This document shows positions 10,184 through 19,743 of a stretch of DNA of 64,000 nt, one piece after another. The notes beneath the pieces were generated by a model. It did not search any database, was not told where the DNA came from, and saw only the letters and a program-made list of their open reading frames with translations. Position numbers and translations under genes: made by a program. The stretch comes from Nocardioides sp. B-3 (lineage in GTDB: Bacteria; Actinomycetota; Actinomycetes; Propionibacteriales; Nocardioidaceae), in NCBI RefSeq assembly GCF_024703895.1, contig NZ_CP087968.1:620001-684000 (forward strand), in the 5' to 3' direction. Numbering within the stretch: the stretch's first letter is position 1; each line of letters begins with the position of its first letter.

Positions 10184-10678
10184 TCAGTTCGGGAGGAGGT
10201 TCCGGGCCTTCTTCACAGACCGCGAGACCGCGTCGTAGACGTAGCCGGCGTAGGGGATGTCGACGACCGCACGGTCCCGGGTCTGCTGGTCGAAGGACAG
10301 GGTCCACGGATCGATCTCGCCCGTGCTGTCCCGGCTGGTCCAGATCAACCCCGACCTGATGTCGACGATGCGTCGCGTGACGAGATCTTGCCGCGGGTCG
10401 GTCGGCACGCGGTAGGTGATGATGTCGCCCACCTCGAGATCACCCACCGGCTGCGACTTCGCGAACACCACGGACCCGCGCTCCATCGTGCCGCTCATCG
10501 CGTCGTCGGTGACGGTGTGTCTCGACAGTCCGACCGCCGGCGGCAGCACGAAGGCCGGGGCGGTGAAAGCCCCCAGCCCGGCAACCACGCGCCGTGCCCA
10601 GCGTCGACGACGAAGGGATCGACGGCGCGAGCAGACCTCCGGGCACTGACTCGGGGGGTGTCGCGGCTGGTTGGTCAC
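10184..10678 (-). CDS. S26 signal-peptidase-like protein with apparently lost catalytic residues
   Basis: From GTG 10678 the protein has an Arg-rich leader, one membrane helix (VVAGLGAFTAPAFVLPPAVG) and a domain with the S26 layout: TDDAMSGTMERGSVVFAKS, then GDIITYRVPTD and LVTRRIVDI. In signal peptidase I the residue before the conserved Met is the nucleophile Ser; here it is Ala (GCG codon). The general base Lys, or His in Sec11-type enzymes (THRIV), is Arg here (TRRIV). It may therefore be a non-catalytic homologue. It lies just upstream of cpaF on the same strand, 129 bases away. Longer starts in the same frame exist but lack similarity. Confidence 0.7.
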   Translation of the reverse strand: MTNQPRHPPSQCPEVCSRRRSLRRRRWARRVVAGLGAFTAPAFVLPPAVGLSRHTVTDDAMSGTMERGSVVFAKSQPVGDLEVGDIITYRVPTDPRQDLVTRRIVDIRSGLIWTSRDSTGEIDPWTLSFDQQTRDRAVVDIPYAGYVYDAVSRSVKKARNLLPN

Positions 10679-10778
10679 GCTCCCCGGAGACGAGCGAGGG
10701 CATGGCCCGAACTTACTGAACAGCCGACCACGAACGGACCACGTCGGTTCCACGAGCCGGTAAAAACTTGACACGTGT

Positions 10779-11975
10779 TCAGCGTCGGGGCAGCAGGATC
10801 TCCAGCTCGCCCGAGGTCGCATCGCCGGTGCAGCGACCACCGAGCACCTCGGCCGGGGTGTGCGCCACCCGGACACTCGGTCGCTGCGCCGCACCACGGC
10901 GAGCGGGGCCGCTGCGGACGGTGACCTTGACGTGCTCCTCCTCGCCCGCGAAGCGCAGCGTGACCGCGCCGGTCCCGCGCTCGGAGACGTCGCGCAGGAC
11001 GCTGTCGAGCAGCTGCTCCACGGGTCCGGGGGTCAGCGTGAAGTCGGGTCCGCCATCGACGTACGCGCGGACCTCGCGTGACTCCGGCAGCCGGTCGCGC
11101 CAGCGCTGCGCCACGTCGGAGCCGAGCGTCAGCAGGCTGACCTCCGCCCCGGCCACCGAGGCTGCGCGCGCGGGCGAACTCCGAGCAGCTGGCTGACGGT
11201 GGTCTCGAGGCGCTCGGCGTCGGCCGGGGACCGGGCGGCGGATCGGCGTACGTCGTCATTGAGGTCGGGGCGCTCGGACAGCTCCTCGAGCTCGAGACGC
11301 AGGCCGGTCAGCGGCGTGCGGAGCACGTGCGATGCGTGGTGGAAGAACTCGCGATCGCGTTGCAGGCTCTCCTCGAGCTGTCGGGCGCTGGTCGCCATCG
11401 ACGTCGCGATCGACCTGACCTCGGGGATCCTCGACCGCGGTGGCTCGAAGTCGAAGCGACCGCGTCCCAAAGAGGCGGCCGACTCCGCAAGCCGGTTGAA
11501 GGGCCGCGCCAGCGCCGACGCCACGACAAAGCCGACCCGGGCCGGCGAAGAGGACCAGCGCGGCGAGCAGGAAGAAGAGCGGAAGCTGCTGCTCCCGGGT
11601 CGCGTCGGCCACGACGCTGGCGTCCCGGACCAGCGTGACCGTCGTGTCTCCGGCCGTCTCCTCGACGCGCGTCGGCCGGTCTGCGTCCGCGGCGTCGAAG
11701 CCTGTCCCCGTGGCGGTGACGGTGGCCGATCCCTCCCGTGTCACGGTCAGCTCGGTCTCGGCGGGCACGAAGGCGGACAACCGGTCGGCGGTGACGAGCT
11801 CTCCCCGGGCAGCGAGGTGCTCGATGAAGGTGCCGATCAGGTCTGCGCTGGTGGTGAGCCGGTCGAGCTCGTGCATGCGGGCGACATCGGCCGGGGCGTG
11901 GACGCGGACGCCGCCGCCGATGGACGTCATCACCGGGACGAAGCAGGCGAAGGCCGGGGTCAGCCTTCCCCGCAC
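10779..11975 (-). CDS. Sensor histidine kinase with degenerate ATPase domain, several frameshifts
   Basis: GTG at 11975 lies one base after the response-regulator stop. In order, the product shows an N-terminal hydrophobic segment, an extracytoplasmic region of about 110 residues, a membrane helix (LPLFFLLAALVLFAG), a HAMP-like region (ALARPFNRLAESAASLGRG), and a DHp helix with the phosphoacceptor His in HASHVLRTPLTGLRLELEEL. The C-terminal part keeps an N-box-like helix (GPVEQLLDSVLRDVSERG) and a last strand (GELEILLPRR) but shows no DxGxG or GxGLG boxes. Breaks lie near 11533 and around 11150-11190. Its partner is the upstream OmpR-type regulator. Confidence 0.78.
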
Positions 11976-11976
11976 G

Positions 11977-12670
11977 TCAGTGCTCGCTCTCGAGCCGGAA
12001 TCCCACTCCGCGAATCGCCACGACGCGATCGTGCGCCCCGGCCTCATCGAGCTTGTTGCGCAACCGACCGATGGTCACGTCGAGCGTCTTGGTCGAGCCG
12101 AACCAGTTCTCGTCCCACACCTCGCTCATCAGCTGCTCGCGCGAGACGACCTTGTCGCGGCTCGCGGCCAGCAGGGCGAGTACGTCGAACTCCTTGGCCG
12201 TCAGGGCCACCTCGACTCGGGTCGATGGTGACGCGTCGGGCGTCGACGTCGATCCGCAGGCCGGTCACGGTCTCCGTCGCAGTCGCGCCACCGTCGCCCC
12301 GGCTCGACTGGCTGCGGCGCAGCAGTGCGCGAACCCGGGCTCGGAGCTCGGCCAGCCCGAAGGGCTTGGCGAGGTAGTCGTCGGCGCCGAAGTCGAGGCC
12401 GACGACGCGGTCGAGCTCGCCACCGCGGGCGGTGACGATCATGATGCCGCCCTCGAATCCTGACTCCCGGGCCGCCCTGCACACGTCGAGGCCGTCCATG
12501 TCGGGCAGGCCGAGGTCGAGGATCAAGATGTCGGGCGACTCGAGCATCAGGTGCTCGAGGGCCTTGCGTCCGGAGTCGATCCGGGTGACGTCGTATCCCT
12601 CTCGTTCGAGCGTGCGAACAAGAGGAAATGCGATGTCTTCTTCGTCCTCGACGACCAGCACCTGCGCCAT
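11977..12670 (-). CDS. OmpR-family response regulator, one frameshift
   Basis: The receiver domain (residues 1-115) carries the acidic pair in VVEDEED, the phosphoacceptor Asp in ILILDLGLPDMDG, Thr in MIVTARG and Lys in DDYLAKPFG. A winged-helix DNA-binding domain follows (LTAKEFDVLALLAASRDKVV, then TLDVTIGRLRNKL and IRGVGFRLE). One extra base near 12215 separates the two domains. I chose ATG 12670 (MAQVLVVEDEED); an ATG at 12682 adds four residues. It is cotranscribed with the kinase 1 base downstream. Confidence 0.9.
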
Positions 12671-12737
12671 AGGGGCGAGCATAAGGTGGATTCGGCCTCC
12701 CGGAGCGGGAACGCCGGAGCCCGTCCCGACGGGTGGC

Positions 12738-13643
12738 TCAGGCCTCGAAGAGGTCGCCGTGGTCCTGCACGCGCTCGAGGACCTCCTCGAAGCGGAACTG
12801 CTCGAGCCCCAGCGGGTCCTCGGCGCCCAGCTCCACCTCGTCCCGGGTGACGGGCGTGGCCACGGTGGGCCGCTCGCGACCGCGCAGGGAGTACGGCGAG
12901 ATGGTGGTCTTCGAACCGGAGTTCTGCGACCAGTCGAGGAACACCTTGCCGGGTCGCTTCGCCTTCGTCATCGTCGCGGTGATCAGTGCCGGGTCTGACT
13001 TCTGGAGTGCCTCGGCTACCTCCTTGGCCAGCGCGGTGGTGCCGTCGCTGTCGAGGCTCTGCCGGCCAGTGGGGGGCAGGGCGGCGTACAGGTGGAGGCC
13101 CTTGCTGCCGCTGGTGACGGCGGTGCAGGTCAGGTCGCGCTCGGCGAGGGCGTCGCGCACCTTGAGCGCCACCCGGCAGCACTCGTGCAGGCCGGCGGGC
13201 TCCCCCGGGTCGAGGTCGATGACGAGACGGTCGGGCTTGCGCGGCTTGCCCGCCTTGGTGACCTGCCACTGGTGGACGTGCAGCTCGAGCGCGGCGAGGT
13301 TGACCAGCCACGTGAGGGTCGCGAGGTCGTCGCAGATCGGGAACCTCAAGGTGTCGCTGTCCGAGCTCGCGCGACTCCCGGTGGTGGGGACCGTCGCCGT
13401 ACGCACCCGGGACGGGGTGCCGGCCGGCGCGTTCTTCTCGAAGAAGCTCTTGTCCCGGACGCCGTGCGGCCAGCGGATCCGGGTGACGGCGCGATCCTTG
13501 AGGTGCGGCAGCAGGACGCCGGAGATGCTGGCGTAGTAGTTGAGCACCTCGCCCTTGGTGGTGCCCGTGCGTGGATAGAGCACCTTGTCGAGGTTGCTGA
13601 TCTTGAGCGTGCGGCCGTCGACGTCGACGTGGATGTCGTTCAC
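12738..13643 (-). CDS. ligD: LigD-type polymerase/primase domain protein (NHEJ)
   Basis: A free-standing archaeo-eukaryotic primase domain of about 301 residues, intact. Motifs seen are SNLDKVLYPRTGTTKGEVLNYY, the catalytic acid motif DRLVIDLDPGE, SGSKGLHLYA and KVFLDWSQN. It fills gaps and adds nucleotides at double-strand breaks held by Ku. GTG 13643 overlaps the ligase stop (GTGA), so polymerase and ligase are separate but coupled polypeptides. No 3'-phosphoesterase domain is present in this gene or its neighbours. Confidence 0.92.
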   Translation of the reverse strand: MNDIHVDVDGRTLKISNLDKVLYPRTGTTKGEVLNYYASISGVLLPHLKDRAVTRIRWPHGVRDKSFFEKNAPAGTPSRVRTATVPTTGSRASSDSDTLRFPICDDLATLTWLVNLAALELHVHQWQVTKAGKPRKPDRLVIDLDPGEPAGLHECCRVALKVRDALAERDLTCTAVTSGSKGLHLYAALPPTGRQSLDSDGTTALAKEVAEALQKSDPALITATMTKAKRPGKVFLDWSQNSGSKTTISPYSLRGRERPTVATPVTRDEVELGAEDPLGLEQFRFEEVLERVQDHGDLFEA

Positions 13644-14576
13644 GAGAGAAGGTCCTCGGGGCCGATGTCGGAGCGGACGCCGCGGTAGGACGGCTGGCGC
13701 AGGCGCTTGACCGGGCTGCGGCTGAGGGTGTCGACGTCGATCACGACGCGCGGCTCCACCCAGTGGGTGCCCTTCGCGTCGATCGCGGGCACCTCGTCGG
13801 CGAACGGCGACTCGGACACCGCCAACGGCTTGACCAGCTCGGACAGCAGCTTCGTCGCGGCCCCGCCGATGCCGCTGCCCACGCGGCCGCGATACATCAG
13901 GCCGTCGGCCGTGGGCTCGCCGACGAGCACGGAGGCCGGGCGGTCGGTCGTGCCCTCCCGGGGGCGCCAGCCGGCGATCACGTAGGAGTAGCGGTGACGG
14001 TGCGCCAGCTTCACCCAGTGCGGGCTGCGCGCATCGAGCGTGTAGCGCGAGGACCGCTTCTTGCTGACGATCCCCTCGAGACCCTGCTGCAGCGTCGCGT
14101 CGAAGAGCATCGCACCGTCGTCGTACGCCGCAGGGACCTGCCACGAGCCGTCGAGCCCGAGTCCCTCCAACCGCGCGCGGCGCTCGCTCCCGGGGCAGGG
14201 CCGTGAGGTCCTCGCCGTCGAGCCGCATCAGGTCGAAGACCATGTAGGTCGCCGGGATCCTCTCGGCCAGCCGTGCGGCGGTCTGCGCGGAGCGCACGTG
14301 CATCCGCTCTCGGAGCACGCCGAAGTCGGGCAGGCCTTCGTCGTTGAGCCCGATGATCTCGCCGTCGACGAGGACGTCGCGGTCGCCGAGCGGGCTGGTG
14401 TGGATCTCCGGCCACGCGAGGGAGGCGTCGTTGCCGTTGCGGGTGAAGAGCCGTGCACGACCATCCTTGCCCTCGACGACGTCGCCGAGGATCCGCACGC
14501 CGTCCCACTTCACCTCGTGCGCCCACTCCGGGCCGACCGGGACGTGGGTGCCCTTGGTGGCGAGCATCGGACGCAT
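13640..14576 (-). CDS. ATP-dependent DNA ligase (LigD ligase-domain type), one frameshift
   Basis: Seals breaks using ATP. The nucleotidyltransferase motif I is EVKWDGVR with the adenylated Lys; motif III region DVLVDGEIIGL, motif IV LEGIVSKKRSSRY and motif V SPHWVKLAHRHRYSYVI are visible, followed by an OB-fold (SVLVGEPTADGLMYRGRVGSG). An extra base near 14180 breaks the frame; the two parts join into about 311 residues. The start ATG 14576 follows the acyl-CoA synthetase stop by 12 bases. With the overlapping polymerase gene and Ku nearby this is a two-gene bacterial NHEJ set. Confidence 0.9.
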
Positions 14577-14588
14577 GGCGCCAGTCTG

Positions 14589-16162
14589 TCAGTCGCCGAC
14601 CAGCTCGAGCGCCTGCTTCGTCGCGGCCGGGTAGTCGACCTTGCTGACGGGCGTGCGCGGAACGGCGTCGACGAAGAACACCTGCTTGGGTGCCTTGTAG
14701 TTGGCAATGAGCGTGTGCGCGTGCTCGATCAGCTGGCTCTCGGTCAGGTCGGAGCCGTCGCGCCGCTGCACCAGCGCGGTGACCTGCTGACCCCAGCGCT
14801 CGTGCGGGGTGCCGACGACGACCGCGTCGAAGACTCCGTCGTGACGCAGCAGCACCGCCTCGACCTCCTCCGGGTGCACCTTCTCGCCGCCCGTGTTGAT
14901 GCACACCGAGCCACGACCGAGCACCGTGACGGTGCCGTCCTCCTCGCGCCGGGCGAAGTCGCCGGGGATGACCCACCGGACACCGTCGACCTCCTTGAAG
15001 GTGGCGGCCGTCTTCTTCTCGTCCTTGTAGTAGCCGATCGGGATCGGCCCGGAGCGCCTGAGCATGCCGCGCTCCCCCACAGCGGCCGGCTTCATGTCGG
15101 GCGCGAAGACCTGCACCTCGTCGGTCACCCCGAAGCGCGCGGACCCGTCTCCTTCACCCGTGTCGAACGACGAGCCGGTGGCGCCGGACTCCGAGGCGCC
15201 GTACGAGTCGAGGATGAACTTGCCGGGGAAGGCGGCCCGGATCTCCTCGCGCACGCCGAGGGACAGCGGCGCCGCTCCGTTGGAGATCGCCGCTAGCCCG
15301 CTGAGGTCCCAGCGCTCGGGCTCCTTCAGGACCGCCTCGGCGATCGGGCGGGCCATCGCGTCGCCGAGCATGGCCAGCGAGACGGTGCGGGACTTGGCGG
15401 CGAGGTCGAGGACGCGCTCGGCGTCGAAGTTGGGGTCGGTGTAGTAGGCGATCGACTGCCCGGCGACGAGCGCGTTGCCCATGATCCACTGGCTGCCGCC
15501 GTGCATGAGCGGGCCGCAGGCCATCAGCACCATCGGGTTCTCGACGGCGGCCGCCTCGGTCGCGAGCGCCTCCACCGACTCGATCGGTGCGCCGTAGCGC
15601 GGCGTTGAGGGCGGCCCGGATCAGGTCTGCCTGCCGCCAGACCACGCCCTTGGGTGACCCGGTGGTGCCGCCGGTGTAGATGACGTAGTGGTCGTCGTCC
15701 TCTCGGTCGACCTGCGGGCGCTGGCCCCCTGCGGCGGTCATCGCGTCGCCGTACAGAACCATCCATGACCGGGACGTGCTTCAGCGGCGTCAACAGGTCG
15801 CCGGCGATGTCGACGTACTCCGGTGCGATCACCGCGGCGACGCAGTCGGCGTTGTCGTAGAGGTGGGCGAGCTCGCCGTGAAGGTACTTGTAGTTGATGT
15901 TGATCGGCACCGCGCCGATCTTGAGCGTGCCGAAGAAGGCGTCGATCCACTCGATCCGGTTGTGCGCGTGTACGGCGACATGGTCCCCGCGTCCGATCCC
16001 GTGCGCGAGCAGGTGGTTGGCGAGCCGGTTGGCGCGCTCGTCGACCCGGGCGTAGGTGTAGGTCTCGTCGATGGTCTCGACGAAGGTGCGCTCGCCGACG
16101 GCGTCGGCCATCGCCTCGAGCAGGTCCGGCAGGGTGAGCGGGCGGGGTTCGGAGTCGGTCAC
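14589..16162 (-). CDS. Acyl-CoA synthetase (FadD-type, AMP-forming), two frameshifts
   Basis: An ANL-superfamily enzyme that activates a carboxylic acid via acyl-AMP to a CoA thioester. The P-loop YTGGTTGSPKGVVWR, the DSYGASESG region (A5-type) and the C-terminal RGSVCINTGGEKVHPEEVE hinge with the late catalytic Lys in PVSKVDYP are all present. Breaks near 15765 and 15602 are each repaired by removing one base; the corrected length is about 523 residues. Start ATG 16162. The substrate cannot be read from sequence. It lies between the NHEJ ligase and the divergent ku gene. Confidence 0.85.
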
Positions 16163-16207
16163 AGGCTCAGGCTCCTACAGGAACGTGTTCTGGTCTACGG
16201 TTTGAGC

Positions 16208-17129
16208 ATGCGCGCGATCTGGAAGGGCTCAGTCTCCTTCGGCCTCGTCAACGTGCCGGTGAAGCTCTACTCGGCCACCGAGTCCCACGACGTCTCGTTC
16301 CGTCAGGTCCATGCCAAGGACGGTGGGCGCATCAAGTACCAACGCGTCTGCTCGATCGACGGCGAGGAGGTGCCCTACTCCGACATCGCCAAGGGCTACG
16401 AGACCGAGGACGGCGAGATGGTCATCCTCACCGACGACGACCCGGCCGAGCTGCCGTCCACGTCGTCGCGCGAGATCGCCGTCGAGAAGTTCGTGCCGAG
16501 CGACCAGATCGACCCGATGATGTTCGAGAAGTCCTACTACCTCGAGCCCGAGAAGTCCGGCGCCAAGCCCTATGCCCTGCTCCGCCGGGCGCTCAAGGAC
16601 GCCGACCGGATGGCGGTCGTGACGGTCGCGCTGCGCCAGCGCACGTCGGTCGCGGTGCTGCGGGTGCGCCCAACTGACGGCGGGGACGTGATCGTGCTCC
16701 AGACGATGATGTGGCCTGACGAGGTCCGCCAGCCCGACTTCAACATCGAGCCCGGCGAGGTGAAGGACTCCGAGGTCAAGATGGCCAACATGCTCGTCGA
16801 GACCCCGGCCGGCGACTTCCGACGCGAGCGAGTTCGAGGACGACTATGCCGGTGCCGTCGAGTCGCTGGTGAAGACCAAGATCGAGGGCGGCGAGGTCAA
16901 GAAGACCGCCACCTCGACCAAGTCCTCCGGCGAGGTCGTCGACCTGCTCGCCGCGCTGCAGAAGTCGGTTGCGGCGGCGAAGTCGGCACGCGGCGAGGCG
17001 CCGTCCTCCGCAACCGAGGCGGAAGACGAGGCACCCGCGGCGAAGAAGACCGCTGCGAAGAAGACTCAGGCCAAGAAGGCAGCGAAGAAGGCACCCGCCA
17101 AGAAGGCCGCGGCGAAGAAGGCGAGCTAG
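16208..17129 (+). CDS. ku: Non-homologous end joining protein Ku, one frameshift
   Basis: Bacterial Ku homodimer, which binds DNA ends and recruits the NHEJ polymerase and ligase. The core begins MRAIWKGSVSFGLVNVPVKL and contains the conserved FRQVHAKDGGRIKYQRVCSI and KSYYLEPE stretches. An extra base near 16826 shifts the frame; afterwards the sequence resumes at FEDDYAGAVESLVKTKIEGGE. The C-terminus is a lysine/alanine-rich tail (KKTAAKKTQAKKAAKKAPAK), as in many actinobacterial Kus, thought to aid DNA binding. The stop overlaps the convergent SDR stop by four bases. Confidence 0.93.
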
Positions 17130-18043
17130 TCGCCCGAGCCGTTGTGCGTGGCCGTCTCGACCGGCGCCACCACGACCTCACCACGAGCGGCGGCAGAGTC
17201 GGGCACGCGGCGAGACATCTCGGCGAAGACGAAGTCGGCCAGCCGCGGGGACACGAGGTTGAAGACCTCGGTCACCGTGCCCACGATGCCGTTGACCGTG
17301 ATCGGACGGTCCTCGAGCGCGCGAACGATGCGCTCGGCGCAGTGCTCGGGGCTCTCGGCCCGACTGTCGGAGTAGGCCTCTGTCGGGCCGATCATGTCGG
17401 TGGCGACCAGCGCGACGCGCACGTTCGTGCAGGTGACGTTGTCGAAGAACGCCTCGCGGCCCATGATCCGGCCCCACACGTCGAGGGCGGTCTTGGAGGC
17501 GATGTAGGCGGAGAACTTCGGCGCCTTGATCTGGTTGCCCCGGGTGACGATGTTGACCACGTGCCCGAACTTCTGCGCGCGCATCGCCGGCAGCAGACCC
17601 ATCGTCAGCCGCACGGGCCCGAAGAAGTTCACCGCCATCATCCGCTCGAAGTCGTGGAAGCGGTCGTGGCTGAGCTCGAGGGAGCGGCGGATCGAGCGGC
17701 CGGCATTGTTGACGAGGTAGTCCACCGCCCCGTGGCGCGTGAGCAGCTCCGACACGAGCGCGTCGACGGCTTCCCCGTCCGTCAGGTCGAGCGTGTACGT
17801 CGAAGCGCGACCGCCGCGAGCCACGATCTCGGCCTGCACGCGGGCCAGCTCGTCGGCCCGTCGAGCGACGAGGAGCACGTGGGCGCCGCGGCTCGCTGCG
17901 GCGTACGCCGTGTGCTCGCCGATGCCCGACGAGGCGCCGGTGATCAGGACCGTGGCGCCCAGCAACGGGCTCGGTGCGCTTGGGCGCAGGGTGCGGTGCA
18001 GGCGGGACAGCACGGCGACGGGGGTCTGGAGAAGCAGGCTCAC
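17126..18043 (-). CDS. Short-chain dehydrogenase/reductase
   Basis: An intact classical SDR of 305 residues with an N-terminal hydrophobic extension. NAD(P)-binding TGASSGIG and NNAG motifs are clear and the catalytic YIASK is present. The residue 13 before the catalytic Tyr, normally Ser, is Thr here (NIVTRGNQ). GTG at 18043 (VSLLLQTPVAVL) was chosen because the longer frame reads through the neighbouring gene. The substrate is unknown. Confidence 0.85.
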   Translation of the reverse strand: MSLLLQTPVAVLSRLHRTLRPSAPSPLLGATVLITGASSGIGEHTAYAAASRGAHVLLVARRADELARVQAEIVARGGRASTYTLDLTDGEAVDALVSELLTRHGAVDYLVNNAGRSIRRSLELSHDRFHDFERMMAVNFFGPVRLTMGLLPAMRAQKFGHVVNIVTRGNQIKAPKFSAYIASKTALDVWGRIMGREAFFDNVTCTNVRVALVATDMIGPTEAYSDSRAESPEHCAERIVRALEDRPITVNGIVGTVTEVFNLVSPRLADFVFAEMSRRVPDSAAARGEVVVAPVETATHNGSGD

Positions 18044-18069
18044 GTCGCAGGACCCTAGCCGTGAGGTGC

Positions 18070-19138
18070 CTACATGTCGTTGCCGAGGAACATCGGGTCG
18101 CCGCCGGTCATCTCCAGCTCGCCGATGCGTTCGCATGCTCCGGTGACCGCGTCGCAGTCGTCGAACTGCGCGCCCGGCCCACCGCTCGACGCCACCGGGA
18201 TCGAGCCGTCGGTGTCGATGGTCCAGTGCGTCGCGCCGTCCTGCTCGGTCACCGACAGCTGGAGGGGCGCAGCGTCGAAGGTCGGAGCCAGCGTGCTCGA
18301 CCGGGCCGGGACGTGCTCCCCGTCGTGGGTGAGCTGGGAGTCGATGGCACCGCGCACGAAGCGGTAGGTGCGATCGCCGACGCGCGGCTCCTTCGAGGGC
18401 GGCTCCCCGTCGTAGAGCACGACGCCGTTGCGGACGTCGGCGATGCGCGTCTTCGGCCCCGCGAGCTCGACGGAGGTGCCTCTCATCTCGTAGGCCATGA
18501 TGCGGTTGTCCATCCGCACGAAGACGACCCCGTCGTCGAAGGCCTCGATCACCAAGGACCCACACCCCCCGCATGCCGGGTTGAACGGCGTCTCCCCCTC
18601 TTGGTGTCCACCACGAGCAGCCGCGGCATTCCCCGGCCCAGACAGCGACGGCGACCTGCGAGCTCGTCGGGTCTGCCTTGGCGGTGGGATGGAAGTCTTC
18701 CCGGTCATCGACGTCACCGTCGAAGAGCGCCTTCGTGGTGCCGTCTAGACCGAGCAGCATGGGCCGACCGGCGTCGAAGAAGACGACACCGTTGGAGGTG
18801 GCCGCCGCGTCCGTGTCGAGCCACTCGAGGTCACTGGCATCGACGCTGCGACCACCGAAGTGCAGGATGCGTCCGGGATCGGCGTAGGCGCGCAGCCCCT
18901 TGGTCGACGTCGGGTCGGTGGCCACCTGCCCGTCCTCCGAGCCCGCCTCCGGCGAGCCCGCCAGCTGTGTCACCGCGGCACCGCCGGCGACCAGCACGAC
19001 GGCGAGGGCGCCGGCCACCGCCACGCGACGACGCGTGCGGATCCGCCGGCCGTTCCGCATCACGGTGCCGAGGTCGCCCGCAGGCGCCACGACGTGGTCG
19101 AGGTGGTCGGACAGCGCGTCGCGCAGGTCGGCAGTCAT
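18070..19138 (-). CDS. Membrane-anchored partner of the upstream sigma factor (anti-sigma-like), frameshifted
   Basis: The ATG at 19138 overlaps the sigma-factor stop (ATGA). The N-terminus is a cytoplasmic segment of about 35 residues (MTADLRDALSDHLDHVVAPA), then a transmembrane helix (VAVAGALAVVLVAGGAA) and an extracytoplasmic region of about 290 residues rich in beta-propeller-like strands (GRPMLLGLDGTTKALFDGD, DNRIMAYEMRG, WTIDTDGSIPVAS). The break is near 18590. Such sigma-coupled proteins in actinobacteria usually hold the sigma factor by the N-terminal segment; that role is inferred from position and topology only. Confidence 0.65.
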
Positions 19139-19689
19139 GACAGGTCCCCTTCGGGAAGGGCCGCACCGGTGGAGCGGCGCAGGTTGGCGAGGCGGCGGCG
19201 GCGGCCCGGGACTTCACGGTCCCGCGCGAGCACTCGAGCGCGTCGGCGATCTGCTGCTCGCTGAGGTCTTCGTAGTAGCGCAGCACGATCACCGCTCGCT
19301 GCCGTGGGGGCAGCGCGACGACGGCCGACCAGAGGGCGTCGCGTTCCACCAGTCCGTGCTCGGCCGACGGCAGGGGTGGTGGCTCGCCCACGTCCGCGCG
19401 TGGTCGCTCGCGTCGCCACGGGGCAGCGCGGCGCGTGCTCAACACCTCGTTGACCACCATCCGCCGTACGTAGGCATCGGGCTGCTCGGCGGCGGACACC
19501 CGGCGCCGGGGAGGCGTAGACCTTGGCGAAGGCGGCCCGGCACGCGTCCTCGGCCGATGCCCGGTCACCGGCGATGGCCGGGGCGGTGCGATACATCCGC
19601 GGCCACGTGGCGGTGAAGTAGGCAGGGAAGTCCCGCTCGACGTCAGTCACGCTGGGTCCCCGATCGACCGTCGCTGCGTTGTTGCTCAT
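19135..19689 (-). CDS. ECF RNA polymerase sigma factor, SigE-like family, frameshifted
   Basis: A 180-190 residue extracytoplasmic-function sigma factor. Region 2 is partly visible (DFPAYFTATWPRMYRTAPAI with GDRASAEDACRAAFAKVYAS) and region 4 is clear: LPPRQRAVIVLRYYEDLSEQ followed by QIADALECSRGTVKSRA. Breaks near 19505 and near 19200 split it over two frames; the end reads LANLRRSTGAALPEGDLS. It is coupled to the membrane protein downstream. It is a different sigma factor from the sigE at 38.1 kb. Confidence 0.8.
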   Translation of the reverse strand: MSNNAATVDRGPSVTDVERDFPAYFTATWPRMYRTAPAIAGDRASAEDACRAAFAKVYASPAPGVRRRAARCLRTADGGQRGVEHAPRCPVATRATTRGRGRATTPAVGRARTGGTRRPLVGRRRAAPTAASGDRAALLRRPQRAADRRRARVLARDREVPGRRRRLANLRRSTGAALPEGDLS

Positions 19690-19743
19690 GCCCCACAGAC
19701 GTAGGCGGGTCCCCGGCAGGTTGGGTCGAGGGCGGACGAATCG

